Part shown: positions 45,440 through 53,677 of the stretch, piece by piece
Numbering within the stretch: the first letter of the stretch is position 1
How the letters are laid out: the number at the start of each line of letters is the position of its first letter
DNA from: Micrococcaceae bacterium Sec5.1
GTDB lineage: Bacteria; Actinomycetota; Actinomycetes; Actinomycetales; Micrococcaceae
Length of the DNA stretch: 64,000 bases
Assembly (NCBI GenBank): GCA_039636795.1
Contig: CP143430.1
Coordinates: forward strand, 1,736,001 to 1,800,000
Direction: 5' to 3'
Notes under the pieces: model-generated
The model's database searches: none
The model's input: only the letters and a program-made list of their open reading frames with translations
Told to the model about the DNA's origin: nothing
Program-made: the position numbers and the translations under genes

Positions 45440-46744
45440 GTGAACTTCGCTCTCTACAAAGAGATGCTGTCTATCCGCCCTGTCCGGCGGCTCCTGCTGG
45501 TGGGCATGATCGCCCGCATCCCACATTCGGCGGCTGGCGTGCTCCTGACGTTGCACATTGTCCTGACGCTGGGGGAAGGTTATGCCGCCGCGGGCGCCGC
45601 TGCCGCCGTCATGACCATTGGCATTGCCTTGGGGGCGCCTTGGCGTGGTCGGCGCGTGGACATGGTGGGCCTGCGGAAGGCCCTGATCCCATCCGTCATC
45701 TCGGAAACAGTGATTTGGTCCATTGTTCCGCACGTCCCGTACGCCTGGTTGCTTCCCTTGGTCTTCGTGGGGGGCTTGTTCACGTTGCCGATCTTCAGCG
45801 TCGTCCGTCAATCGCTGGGTGTCATGGTGGACGGGGACCAGCGACGCTCGGCGTTTGCGCTGGATTCCATCGCCACTGAGCTCGTGTTCATGATCGGCCC
45901 GGCTGTTGGTGCGATCGTCGCCACGAGCGGCTTCTCGGCAGTGGGACTCACCGCAGTGGGAATCTCTGTCTCCGTGGCTGGCCTGTTTTTGATCTGGTTC
46001 AACCCTCCCACCCGCAGCGATCCCAACTGCACTCCGGAGGAATCTGCGGCACGGGCCGCCGCCGACCTTGCCGCTGCCGAGGCGGCCATGGTGGCCTCCG
46101 CACCAGGTCACGTGCAGGAGGCGGCGTCTGAAATGGCGCCGGCGGCCGTGTCCCGCACAGCCGGCCTTCGGAATCGCGTGGCCCGCAATTTCACCTGGTT
46201 TACAGTTTCCGTTGCGGCCCTTTTCGCCGTAGCTGCGGGATCGGGGATGGTACTTAGCGGCTCCGACGTCAGCATCGTTGGCCTGTTGGAGCGCGGCGGT
46301 CACCAGAACGAGATCGGCATCGTCTTTTTCTTCTGGTGTGCGGCATCGGTTGTGGGTGGGCTCATTTACGGAGCCATGAACCGTTCGGTCTCTCCCATGC
46401 TGCTGTTGTTGGGCATGGCCGCGCTCACCATCCCGATGGGTTTCGCACACGACACCTGGACGCTTGCACTGCTCTCGATTCTCCCGGGCCTTCTTTGCGC
46501 TCCGGTGTTGTCGGCGTCCTCGGAGAAGGTGGCGGACCTCGTAGATGAGGAACGCCGCGGCGAGGCCATGGGCTGGTACGGATCCGCGCTAACGGCTGGC
46601 ATCGCCTTCGGGGCGCCCCTTGCCGGGATATTTATTGACACTGTGGGGCCGTCCGGAGGTTTTGCCTCCGTCGGAACCGCAGGAGTCGTACTCTGCATCG
46701 CCGGCTTCGCCCTCATGTCCAGGCGGCGCCGGGCCCGGGTGTAG
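45440..46744 (+). CDS. MFS transporter
   Basis: 434 aa with about 12 transmembrane helices in two halves, separated by a long cytosolic loop (residues ~195-240) rich in Ala/Glu. GAPWRGRRVDMVGLRKALIP between helices 2 and 3 is the MFS motif A-like segment. Substrate unknown. GTG 45440 with AAGAGG upstream. A bidirectional terminator lies between it and the convergent DUF1844 gene. Confidence 0.9.
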   Translation: MNFALYKEMLSIRPVRRLLLVGMIARIPHSAAGVLLTLHIVLTLGEGYAAAGAAAAVMTIGIALGAPWRGRRVDMVGLRKALIPSVISETVIWSIVPHVPYAWLLPLVFVGGLFTLPIFSVVRQSLGVMVDGDQRRSAFALDSIATELVFMIGPAVGAIVATSGFSAVGLTAVGISVSVAGLFLIWFNPPTRSDPNCTPEESAARAAADLAAAEAAMVASAPGHVQEAASEMAPAAVSRTAGLRNRVARNFTWFTVSVAALFAVAAGSGMVLSGSDVSIVGLLERGGHQNEIGIVFFFWCAASVVGGLIYGAMNRSVSPMLLLLGMAALTIPMGFAHDTWTLALLSILPGLLCAPVLSASSEKVADLVDEERRGEAMGWYGSALTAGIAFGAPLAGIFIDTVGPSGGFASVGTAGVVLCIAGFALMSRRRRARV

Positions 46745-46802
46745 CTCCAACGTCGGTAAGTCTTCAGTGATCCCAGCGTTGACGACGATGGCGGCATTAA
46801 CG

Positions 46803-46844
46803 ACGACGGCGGCCCAGACCACATGTGGTCGGGGCCGCCGTCGT
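46803..46844. terminator. Bidirectional terminator, MFS gene and DUF1844 gene
   Basis: ACGACGGCGGCCC (46803-46815) pairs with the complementary stretch ending at 46844 around an inner perfect palindrome GACCACATGTGGTC (46817-46830). ATGTATTTT follows on the plus strand. Confidence 0.75.
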
Positions 46845-46867
46845 ATGTATTTTGGGGCAGTTCCTGG

Positions 46868-47272
46868 CTAGTTCACCGGTCCGGTGAACTTCTCACCAGG
46901 GCCCTTGCCTGGTGCGTCAGGGATAAGGGAAGCTTCGCGGAAAGCCAGCTGGAGGGAGCGCAGTCCATCACGCAAAGGCCCGGCATGCTGGGAACCGATT
47001 TCGGGGGCAGCTGCCGTTACGAGGCCAGCCAATGCAGTGATGAGCTTGCGGGCCTCGTCAAGGTCTTTGAGGTCTTCAGCGTTGGGGTCATCGGCAAGGC
47101 CGACCTTCACAGCGGCGGCGCTCATCAGGTGGACCGCGCCGGTGGTGATGACTTCTACTGCCGCAACTTCCGCGATGTCACGGATCTGTTGGGAAACCCC
47201 GGCATCGGCGGCGGGGGCTGTGGCTGTGTCCTCGGAGTAGGAGTTGCGCGAATTGCTGTCTTCAGTGCTCAT
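46868..47272 (-). CDS. DUF1844 protein
   Basis: 134 aa. [35 protein letters not shown] and [44 protein letters not shown] match the DUF1844 family, typically encoded beside infC in actinobacteria. All-alpha, no known activity. ATG 47272 (MSTEDSNS) is preferred; the frame is open to GTG 47332. Divergent from infC. Confidence 0.88.
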   Translation of the reverse strand: MSTEDSNSRNSYSEDTATAPAADAGVSQQIRDIAEVAAVEVITTGAVHLMSAAAVKVGLADDPNAEDLKDLDEARKLITALAGLVTAAAPEIGSQHAGPLRDGLRSLQLAFREASLIPDAPGKGPGEKFTGPVN

Positions 47273-47362
47273 ACTGGTAAGCTTGTCACAGACCGACTGG
47301 AAGTCGTTATTCGCATTAAATGCTCCCGCCACGTGCAGTGTGCGCTTGGCGGGTTATTTCTG

Positions 47363-47368
47363 TAGAAT
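47363..47368 (+). promoter_or_regulatory. Candidate -10 for the infC operon
   Basis: TAGAAT preceded by TG. No good -35 at 17 nt. It would give a ~240-nt leader containing the hairpin at 47536. Confidence 0.35.
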
Positions 47369-47535
47369 TGATTTTCAGTTTGCAAGCGGAGTTCTCTCCC
47401 ACCCGCGTCAGCCGTTTTCCCTTCGGGGAACAGGATTCCTTCACGGAACAAGAGGTTGCCGGGTACTGGTCGGACGCTCAGAGGCCCAGCCTCCGGAGTG
47501 CGTGCTTCTTCACAAGGGAGCACACCCGATCCTTG

Positions 47536-47567
47536 AGGCCTTCGATTGCACCAGCAATTGGAGGCCT
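47536..47567 (+). terminator. Candidate attenuator hairpin in the infC leader
   Basis: AGGCCTTCGATTGC (47536-47549) pairs along 14 positions (two G-U) with GCAATTGGAGGCCT (47554-47567), loop ACCA, followed by TCTCTATTT. It ends 45 nt before the infC start, so premature termination is plausible. Confidence 0.6.
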
Positions 47568-47612
47568 TCTCTATTTGCCGGTGAAACTCACCACAACCAC
47601 AGGAGCTTTAAC

Positions 47613-48719
47613 ATTAGCGAGCCAAGAATCAATGAGCGTATCCGCGTCCCCGAGGTGCGGCTGGTCGGCCCTGCCGGCGAACAGGTAGGAATCGTCCGCA
47701 TCGAGGACGCCCTGCGTCTTGCTGCCGAATCCGATCTCGATCTCGTTGAAGTTGCCCCGCAGGCTAAGCCTCCTGTTTGCAAGTTGATGGACTTCGGCAA
47801 GTACAAGTACGAAGCTGCCGTGAAGGCGCGTGAGGCCCGCAAGAACCAGACCAACACGGTTCTGAAGGAAATCCGTTTCCGCCTCAAGATCGACAAGCAC
47901 GACTACGAAACCAAGCGCGGACATGCACTTCGCTTCCTCGGCGCTGGTGACAAGGTCAAGGCAATGATCCAGTTCCGTGGCCGCGAACAGCAGCGTCCGG
48001 AGATGGGCATCCGCCTGCTTCAGAAGTTTGCTGAAGACGTCGCCGAGGTTGGCATTGTTGAGTCCAGCCCACGCATCGATGGCCGCAACATGGTCATGGT
48101 GATCGGTCCGCTGAAGAACAAGGCAGAAGCCAAGGCTGAAGCCCGGCGTGCAGCCCAGCGTGCCGAAGCCAAGGCGCAGAACGAGGCCAAGGCCTCCGGA
48201 CGCGTGGACACCACGGGTGACCAGGCTCCGCTGACGCAGACCCTGGGCGACCTTCTTCCGGCAGGCCTGCTTGCTTCCGAAGAAGAGCCCACGCAGGAAA
48301 CTGTGGAGGCTTCCGAGGCTGAAACACCCGTTGCCGAAGAGGCTCCGGTTGTTGAGGAAGCTCCGGTAGTCGAAGAGGCACCGGTTGTTGAGGAAGCTCC
48401 GGTAGTCGAAGAGGCGCCGGTTGTTGAGGAAGCTCCGGTAGTCGAAGCGTCACCGGTAGCTGAAGCGGCTCCGGTAGTCGAAGAAGCACCCGTGGTTGAG
48501 AAAGCCCCGGCTGTGAAGGCTGCACCGGCGGAGAAAGCACCGGCCCCCAAGGCAGCCCCCGCACCGGCAGCTCCGAGGCCAGCTGTTCCGGCTGCTGCCC
48601 CGAAGCCTGCAGTTCCCTCGGCTCCGAAGCCCGTCGCCAAGCCGGCAGCTCCCAAGCCGGCAGCTCGGCCCGCAGCCCCCAAGGCTGCGCCGAAGCCTGC
48701 ATCACGCAAGACCAACTAG
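47613..48719 (+). CDS. infC: Translation initiation factor IF-3 with long repetitive tail (ATT start)
   Basis: 368 aa. The IF3 N domain begins [33 protein letters not shown], then the linker [23 protein letters not shown] and the C domain (residues ~85-170). No ATG, GTG or TTG exists nearby in frame. AGGAG (47601-47605) is 7 nt before ATT 47613, so AUU is the likely start, as in E. coli infC where it allows autoregulation. The last ~190 residues are a VVEEAP-repeat and Ala/Pro/Lys tail absent from standard IF3 (~180-210 aa). Confidence 0.93.
   Translation: MSEPRINERIRVPEVRLVGPAGEQVGIVRIEDALRLAAESDLDLVEVAPQAKPPVCKLMDFGKYKYEAAVKAREARKNQTNTVLKEIRFRLKIDKHDYETKRGHALRFLGAGDKVKAMIQFRGREQQRPEMGIRLLQKFAEDVAEVGIVESSPRIDGRNMVMVIGPLKNKAEAKAEARRAAQRAEAKAQNEAKASGRVDTTGDQAPLTQTLGDLLPAGLLASEEEPTQETVEASEAETPVAEEAPVVEEAPVVEEAPVVEEAPVVEEAPVVEEAPVVEASPVAEAAPVVEEAPVVEKAPAVKAAPAEKAPAPKAAPAPAAPRPAVPAAAPKPAVPSAPKPVAKPAAPKPAARPAAPKAAPKPASRKTN
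48336..48479 (+). repeat. 36-bp tandem repeats in the infC tail
   Basis: Units at 48336, 48372 and 48408 are nearly identical (one base differs at the GGCNCC position); the unit at 48444 is degenerate and a partial fifth follows. Each encodes [12 protein letters not shown]. Confidence 0.9.
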
Positions 48720-48730
48720 TTCAACGCCGC

Positions 48731-48785
48731 GGAGGCTCTGGCCTCCAACGGCAAGCAACCAGCACGCCGGCCCTTGTAGGCCGGC
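48731..48785 (+). promoter_or_regulatory. Two hairpins between infC and rpmI
   Basis: GGAGGC/GCCTCC (48731-48746, loop TCTG) and GCCGGCC/GGCCGGC (48766-48785, loop CTTGTA). In other bacteria this region carries the L20 autoregulatory site; here that is inference. Confidence 0.4.
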
Positions 48786-48838
48786 TGCACGAAAGAACTG
48801 CGGACTTTGTCCGTGGACACGTAAGGAGATCGGTTCCC

Positions 48839-49033
48839 ATGCCGAAGATGAAGACCCACAGCGGTGCTAAGAAGCGCTTCAAGCTGACCGGCACCGGCAA
48901 GCTGAAGCGTCAGCAGGCCAACCGCCGCCACTACCTGGAGCACAAGTCCTCCACGCTGACCCGTCGCCTCGCCGGCGACAAGATCGTCTTCAAGGGCGAT
49001 GCCAAGGTCATCAAGAAGATGCTCGGCGTCTAA
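48839..49033 (+). CDS. rpmI: 50S ribosomal protein L35
   Basis: 64 aa, standard length. [36 protein letters not shown] and the C-terminal TRRL...VIKKMLG are diagnostic. AAGGAG lies before ATG 48839. Middle gene of infC-rpmI-rplT. Confidence 0.98.
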   Translation: MPKMKTHSGAKKRFKLTGTGKLKRQQANRRHYLEHKSSTLTRRLAGDKIVFKGDAKVIKKMLGV

Positions 49034-49152
49034 GTTCCAAGTTCTTTGGTTGCTGCCATCCGGTAGCGACCGACTACACCAAAAGCCTTCTCAGGCCGGC
49101 CGGATTTCCGGCAGTAGCAGCTTGGGATAAAGATTTCTGAAGGAGTACGCAC

Positions 49153-49833
49153 GTGGCACGTGTGAAGCGGGCGGTAAACGCCCACAAGAAGCGCCGGGTT
49201 ATCCTCGAACGCGCCAAGGGTTACCGCGGTCAGCGTTCGCGCCTGTACCGCAAGGCCAAAGAGCAGCTGCTGCACTCGTTTGTGTACAGCTACGGCGACC
49301 GCCGCAAGAAGAAGGGCGACTTCCGTCGCCTCTGGATCCAGCGCATCAACGCTGCATCCCGCGCCAACGGCCTCACCTACAACCGCCTGATCCAGGGCCT
49401 GAAGGCTGCTGAGGTTGAGGTTGACCGCCGCATGCTGGCCGAACTGGCTGTTTCGGACGCCAACGCATTCGCCGCACTGGTGAACATTGCCAAGGCTGCC
49501 CTCCCGGCCGACACGTCTGCTCCGGCTGCCAAGGCCGAGGTTGCCGCACCGAAGGCTGCCAAGGTTGCTCCGGCTGCTGCTACCGCAACGGCTGTCAAGG
49601 CTTCTGTCTCCGAGAAGCCGGCCATCGATGGCGCTATTGCTGCCGTTGAGGGCGAAGGTGCTCCTGAAGGCCACGCCATCAAGGGCAACGCCGAGTCCAA
49701 GAAGTACCACGTACCGGGTTCCACTTGGTACGAGAACACTGCTGCTGAATACTGGTTCTCCACGGTAGAGGCTGCAAAGGCTGCTGGCTTCGAGCCGGCC
49801 GGCGGCGAAGCCCGCCAGCAGATCAAGAACTAG
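49153..49833 (+). CDS. rplT: 50S ribosomal protein L20 with C-terminal extra domain
   Basis: 226 aa versus the usual 117-130. Residues 1-117 are canonical L20 ([26 protein letters not shown] ... [12 protein letters not shown]). Residues ~118-170 are an Ala/Pro/Lys linker. Residues ~175-222 ([41 protein letters not shown]) resemble a small actinobacterial domain otherwise found in surface or nuclease proteins (KGN-YH-PG pattern, annotated as sunset domain). GTG 49153 with GAAGGAG upstream. No frameshift is needed; the fusion is in one open frame. Confidence 0.95.
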   Translation: MARVKRAVNAHKKRRVILERAKGYRGQRSRLYRKAKEQLLHSFVYSYGDRRKKKGDFRRLWIQRINAASRANGLTYNRLIQGLKAAEVEVDRRMLAELAVSDANAFAALVNIAKAALPADTSAPAAKAEVAAPKAAKVAPAAATATAVKASVSEKPAIDGAIAAVEGEGAPEGHAIKGNAESKKYHVPGSTWYENTAAEYWFSTVEAAKAAGFEPAGGEARQQIKN

Positions 49834-49846
49834 TTGCAACTGCCAC

Positions 49847-49852
49847 TAAAGT
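49847..49852 (+). promoter_or_regulatory. -10 hexamer of the rRNA methyltransferase gene
   Basis: TAAAGT, 7 nt before ATG 49860. Confidence 0.45.
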
Positions 49853-49859
49853 TCTTTAT

Positions 49860-50780
49860 ATGAACCAAACCGGGCGCCCGCAAGACTTTCCGATGACCAA
49901 CCCCCGAGCAGATCGGGTGAGGGACGTCGCCAAGCTTGCCGGGCGCCCGGCCCGTTTAAAGCGCGGCCGTTTCCTGGCTGAGGGTCCACAGGCGGTTCGC
50001 GAGGCTTTGACGCTTCACCGGGAGCGCACAGCGGCTGGCGGTGCCGCCGTCGTGCATGAAGTCTTTGCGAGCGAAGCATGCCTTGAGCGGCTCCCGGAAC
50101 TCGCGGACCTTGCAGTAGGAACACAGCTTCGGCTGGCCAGCGACGAAGTCCTTGCAGCCATGGCGGACACCGTCAACCCGCAGGGCATTGTTGCCGTATG
50201 TAGTTTTGTGGATGTCAGCCTCGAATCAGTGCTCGACGCCGGTCCTCGCCTTATTGCGGTGATGTGCCAGGTACGGGACCCCGGCAACGCGGGCACTGTC
50301 TTACGTGCGGCCGACGCTGCAGGTGCCGACGCTGTGATCCTGACGGGCTCCAGCGTGGACATCTACAACCCCAAGGCGGTACGGTCCACGGCCGGTTCGT
50401 TGTTCCACCTGCCTGTGGTCCTGGGGGCTGATGTTGAAGATCTCGTCGCGCGCTGCCGGGCACAGGGGATAGGAGTCCTGGCTGCCGACGGCTATGGGAC
50501 AGTAAACCTGGACCAGCTCCAGGACGAGAATGCTGCCCGGAGGCTCGGAAATGACTCCGTTGCCTCGGATTATGCCCTTGAGGCACCCACAGCCTGGTTG
50601 TTCGGGAACGAAGCGCAAGGGCTCTCCGATGCTGAACTGGCACTCGCGGATCACCGCGTAGCCGTTCCTGTTTATGGCGCTGCCGAGAGCTTGAATCTGG
50701 GTACAGCGGCCACCGTTTGCCTCTATGCAAGCGCCCGTTCGCAGCAGGGCGCCCGGGTCGGGAATGCAGAAATAGCCTGA
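49860..50780 (+). CDS. TrmH/SpoU-family RNA 2'-O-methyltransferase
   Basis: 306 aa. SPOUT fold with an N-terminal substrate-binding domain (RPARLKRGRFLAEGPQAVREAL) and the trefoil-knot SAM motifs VRDPGNAGTVLRAADAAGADAVIL, WLFGNEAQGLS and VPVYGAAESLNLGTAATVCLY. The target RNA position is unknown. ATG 49860 is 7 nt from a -10; ATG 49893 is the alternative. Located between rplT and a CDF transporter, as in many actinobacteria. Confidence 0.93.
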   Translation: MNQTGRPQDFPMTNPRADRVRDVAKLAGRPARLKRGRFLAEGPQAVREALTLHRERTAAGGAAVVHEVFASEACLERLPELADLAVGTQLRLASDEVLAAMADTVNPQGIVAVCSFVDVSLESVLDAGPRLIAVMCQVRDPGNAGTVLRAADAAGADAVILTGSSVDIYNPKAVRSTAGSLFHLPVVLGADVEDLVARCRAQGIGVLAADGYGTVNLDQLQDENAARRLGNDSVASDYALEAPTAWLFGNEAQGLSDAELALADHRVAVPVYGAAESLNLGTAATVCLYASARSQQGARVGNAEIA

Positions 50781-50871
50781 CGCCCGGTACGGTATTTCTT
50801 GCAAGATAAGACGATGACGACTCTTCTTGGCACAATCCATACTTTCCCAAAACCGAAGAGGTGAAGCTTTC

Positions 50872-51789
50872 GTGGCTGCAAGTGGCGGTACCAAAGCGAT
50901 CGTGGCGGCCCTCGCCGCGAACCTGACCATCGCTGTCCTGAAGTTCGTTGCATTCGTCCTGACACTGTCATCATCCATGCTCGCCGAGGCCATCCACTCG
51001 GTGGCCGACTCCGGCAACCAGATCCTTCTCCTGGTAGGAGGCAAGCGCGCACAGCGTGCCGCAAGCCCCGAGCACCCCTTCGGCTACGGACGCGAGCGGT
51101 ACATCTACGCGTTCATCGTCTCCATCGTCTTGTTCAGCGTGGGTGGCCTCTTTGCCCTGTACGAAGCGTGGGAGAAGTTTCAGCACCCGCATGGCATCGA
51201 AGGCGACTTCTGGTGGGTGCCGTTGGCCGTCCTGGTTGGTGCCATCGTTGCCGAGTCGTTCTCCTTCCGAACCGCCATTGTGGAATCGAACCATATCCGT
51301 GGCAAGCAGACGTGGGCCAAGTTCATCCGCAACGCCAAGCAGCCCGAGCTGCCGGTCATCCTTCTGGAAGACTTTGGCGCCTTGCTGGGCTTGGCGTTCG
51401 CGCTCTTCGGCGTCAGTATGACCCTCGTCACCGGCGATGGCGTCTGGGACGCCTTCGGTACGGCCATGATCGGCCTGCTGCTGGTCGCCATTGCTGTCAT
51501 CCTTGCGGTCGAGACCAAATCGCTTCTGTTGGGTGAGTCGGCTACCAAAGACGACGTCGCACGAATCACCGAGGCCCTGCAGGCGGATGGCACCAGGATC
51601 ATCCATCTCAAGACGATGCACCTGGGGCCGGAAGAACTGCTGGTTGCTGCCAAGATCACCATGGGTGCCGCCGATACCGGTCAGGCAATTGCCCGGGTGA
51701 TTGACGACGCCGAGCAACGGATCCGGGCGGCCGTTCCGATTGCGCGGGTCATCTACCTTGAACCGGATGTTGAGCGCGTCCAGGCGTAG
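50872..51789 (+). CDS. Cation diffusion facilitator family transporter
   Basis: 305 aa. Predicted divalent-metal/proton antiporter. Transmembrane helix 2 has SSSMLAEAIHSVADSGNQILLLVG, where the HxxxD pair is the transport site. Later helices include ILLEDFGALLGLAFALFG. The C-terminal cytoplasmic domain (IHLKTMHLGPEELLVAAKI) is typical. GTG 50872 with AGAGGTGAAG upstream. A very strong terminator follows. Confidence 0.92.
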   Translation: MAASGGTKAIVAALAANLTIAVLKFVAFVLTLSSSMLAEAIHSVADSGNQILLLVGGKRAQRAASPEHPFGYGRERYIYAFIVSIVLFSVGGLFALYEAWEKFQHPHGIEGDFWWVPLAVLVGAIVAESFSFRTAIVESNHIRGKQTWAKFIRNAKQPELPVILLEDFGALLGLAFALFGVSMTLVTGDGVWDAFGTAMIGLLLVAIAVILAVETKSLLLGESATKDDVARITEALQADGTRIIHLKTMHLGPEELLVAAKITMGAADTGQAIARVIDDAEQRIRAAVPIARVIYLEPDVERVQA

Positions 51790-51807
51790 TCAGGTCAGCA
51801 TTAACCC

Positions 51808-51854
51808 AAGGTGGGCTCCGCTATTTGAACTGGTCAAATAGCGGAGCCCACCTT
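51808..51854. terminator. Terminator after the CDF gene
   Basis: A 21-bp perfect stem (51808-51828 with 51834-51854), 5-nt ACTGG loop, followed by TTTGTTG. The minus-strand side begins with A-rich sequence, so it could also serve the convergent MFS gene. Confidence 0.92.
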
Positions 51855-51894
51855 TTTGTTGCAGCATCCAGAAGTTAGATCACGCTCTATCGAT

Positions 51895-53106
51895 TTATGA
51901 GGTAGCCAGCGGCTTCCTGCGTTCCAGCAGCCCGCTGATGATGGCAACTCCCAGACCGAGGATGGCGAGGACCGCACCCACGAGGGCCGGAGCCACGTAG
52001 CCCCAGCCCCAAGCGATCACGGTCCCGCCGAGGAAGGCGCCCAGAGCGTTGGCAATGTTCAGGGCGGAGTGGTTCAGCGATGAAGCGAGCGAGGCAGCGC
52101 CCGGGGCGGCATCCAGGAGACGGGTCTGCAACGCTGGCGTGAGCATGGAGCCTATGCCGCCAACGACGAAGGCCATGATGAATGCGGACCAAGCCCAGTG
52201 CGCTGCGACTGCGTAAACGACCAATGCTGCGGCGATGCCCGGCATGACCCAATAGATGGTGCCCATGACGGACTTATCCGCAATGCGGCCGCCAATCATG
52301 TTCCCCGCAACCATCCCCAGCCCGTATAACGCCACCACTGCCGGAATGAGGCTTTCTGGTATGCCTGCCACGCCCGTCATGGTGTGCGCGATGTAGGTGT
52401 AGACGGCGAAGAACCCACCAAAGCCTATGATGCCGATCAGCAAAGCAAGCCATACCTGAAGCCGCTTGAGGGCGCCGAGTTCGCGTCGAATACTCGCCTC
52501 GGGGTGCGCTGCTTCGAAGGGGACGAATTTCCACACCATGAACACAGTAAGCAAGCCAATGGCCCCAACGATGATGAAGAGAAGCCGCCAGCCGAAGGTC
52601 TGCCCCACCCAGGTAGCCAGAGGCACCCCGATGACGTTGGAGACGGTGAGGCCTGCCATCACCATGGAGATGGCCCAGCCCCGTTTGGTGGGTGCCACCA
52701 AGCCCGCAGCGATGACAGCAGCCACACCGAAGAACGCGCCGTGGGGCAGACCGGACCCGAAACGCGAAAGCAGCATGAAACCGTAGTCGGGAGCAATGAA
52801 AGAGGTCAGGTTGGCGATGGAAAGGAACAGCATCAGCCCCAGTGCCAGGTGCTTCCTGGGAAGTTTGGCTCCGAAGGCAGCGAAGATGGGCGCTCCAATG
52901 ACAACGCCCAAGGCATAGGCGGAGATGAGGTTGCCAGCCTCGGGAGTGCTGATGCCCAGTCCTTCCTCAATTTCCTTGAGAAGACCCATCATGGCGAACT
53001 CGGTGGTGCCGATGGCGAACCCTCCCATGGCCAGCGCCAGGATGGCCAAGCCTAGGTGGCGCCTTGCTGCTTTGGCGACGGCCGGTGGGGACACAGTGAT
53101 AGTCAT
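51895..53106 (-). CDS. MFS transporter, AraJ/sugar-efflux type
   Basis: 403 aa with 12 helices. LGLAILALAMGGFAIGTTEFAMMGLLKEIEEGLGISTPEAGNLISAYALGVVIGAP is the classic N-terminus of arabinose-efflux/DHA1-type permeases, and GAKLPRKHLALGLM is motif A. Substrate unknown. The ATG start is at 53106. The 132-nt region to the NUDIX start contains only the NUDIX -10. Confidence 0.92.
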   Translation of the reverse strand: MTITVSPPAVAKAARRHLGLAILALAMGGFAIGTTEFAMMGLLKEIEEGLGISTPEAGNLISAYALGVVIGAPIFAAFGAKLPRKHLALGLMLFLSIANLTSFIAPDYGFMLLSRFGSGLPHGAFFGVAAVIAAGLVAPTKRGWAISMVMAGLTVSNVIGVPLATWVGQTFGWRLLFIIVGAIGLLTVFMVWKFVPFEAAHPEASIRRELGALKRLQVWLALLIGIIGFGGFFAVYTYIAHTMTGVAGIPESLIPAVVALYGLGMVAGNMIGGRIADKSVMGTIYWVMPGIAAALVVYAVAAHWAWSAFIMAFVVGGIGSMLTPALQTRLLDAAPGAASLASSLNHSALNIANALGAFLGGTVIAWGWGYVAPALVGAVLAILGLGVAIISGLLERRKPLATS

Positions 53107-53226
53107 GAGCCTGCTTCGTGAGGTGCCTTGAGGGCTGGGAAAAGGTGGAGAAAATCCGATAACAAGCTTAGTCCCGTGACCGTGACTTGACGTCGCTATG
53201 TGACGATCCCCATGATTCCCAGCACA

Positions 53227-53232
53227 TAGACT
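53227..53232 (+). promoter_or_regulatory. -10 hexamer of the NUDIX gene
   Basis: TAGACT, 6 nt before GTG 53239. Confidence 0.45.
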
Positions 53233-53238
53233 GGTTCA

Positions 53239-53673
53239 GTGATTGGACTGGTAAACGTGGTGGGCGCCGCCGTCGTCGACTCCTTGGACGCCCCGGCCCG
53301 ACTCCTTGTAGCGCGTCGCACTGCGCCGCCGCAGTTCGCCGGAATGTGGGAATTTCCCGGCGGCAAAGTAGAGGAGGGTGAGTCGGCCGAAGCAGCCCTT
53401 CATCGGGAGCTCGCGGAGGAGCTGGGAGTTACAGTTCGTCTCGGTGCGGAGCTGGAGTCCGGTGAGGCCGCGGGGTGGCCCCTCAATGAGCGCGCGGCCA
53501 TGCGCGTGTGGTTGGCGGAACTCGCTGAAGGCACACCCCGTGCCCTGGAGGATCACGACGAATTGCGCTGGGTATCACTGGTTGATGAGGAAGAAGCTCT
53601 TAGCCTTGCCTGGATCCCGGCGGACTTCCCAATAGTCCGGGCATTACTGGAACGCGTGACTGCACGCGCCTAG
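53239..53673 (+). CDS. NUDIX hydrolase, MutT/8-oxo-dGTPase-like
   Basis: 144 aa. The Nudix box GGKVEEGESAEAALHRELAEELGV is intact, preceded by QFAGMWEFPGGK as in MutT enzymes that sanitise oxidised nucleotides. Substrate not proven. GTG start supported by the -10 hexamer 6 nt upstream. Convergent with the radical SAM gene with 4 nt between stops; a nucleotide-pool or DNA-repair theme is plausible. Confidence 0.92.
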   Translation: MIGLVNVVGAAVVDSLDAPARLLVARRTAPPQFAGMWEFPGGKVEEGESAEAALHRELAEELGVTVRLGAELESGEAAGWPLNERAAMRVWLAELAEGTPRALEDHDELRWVSLVDEEEALSLAWIPADFPIVRALLERVTARA

Positions 53674-53677
53674 CTGC

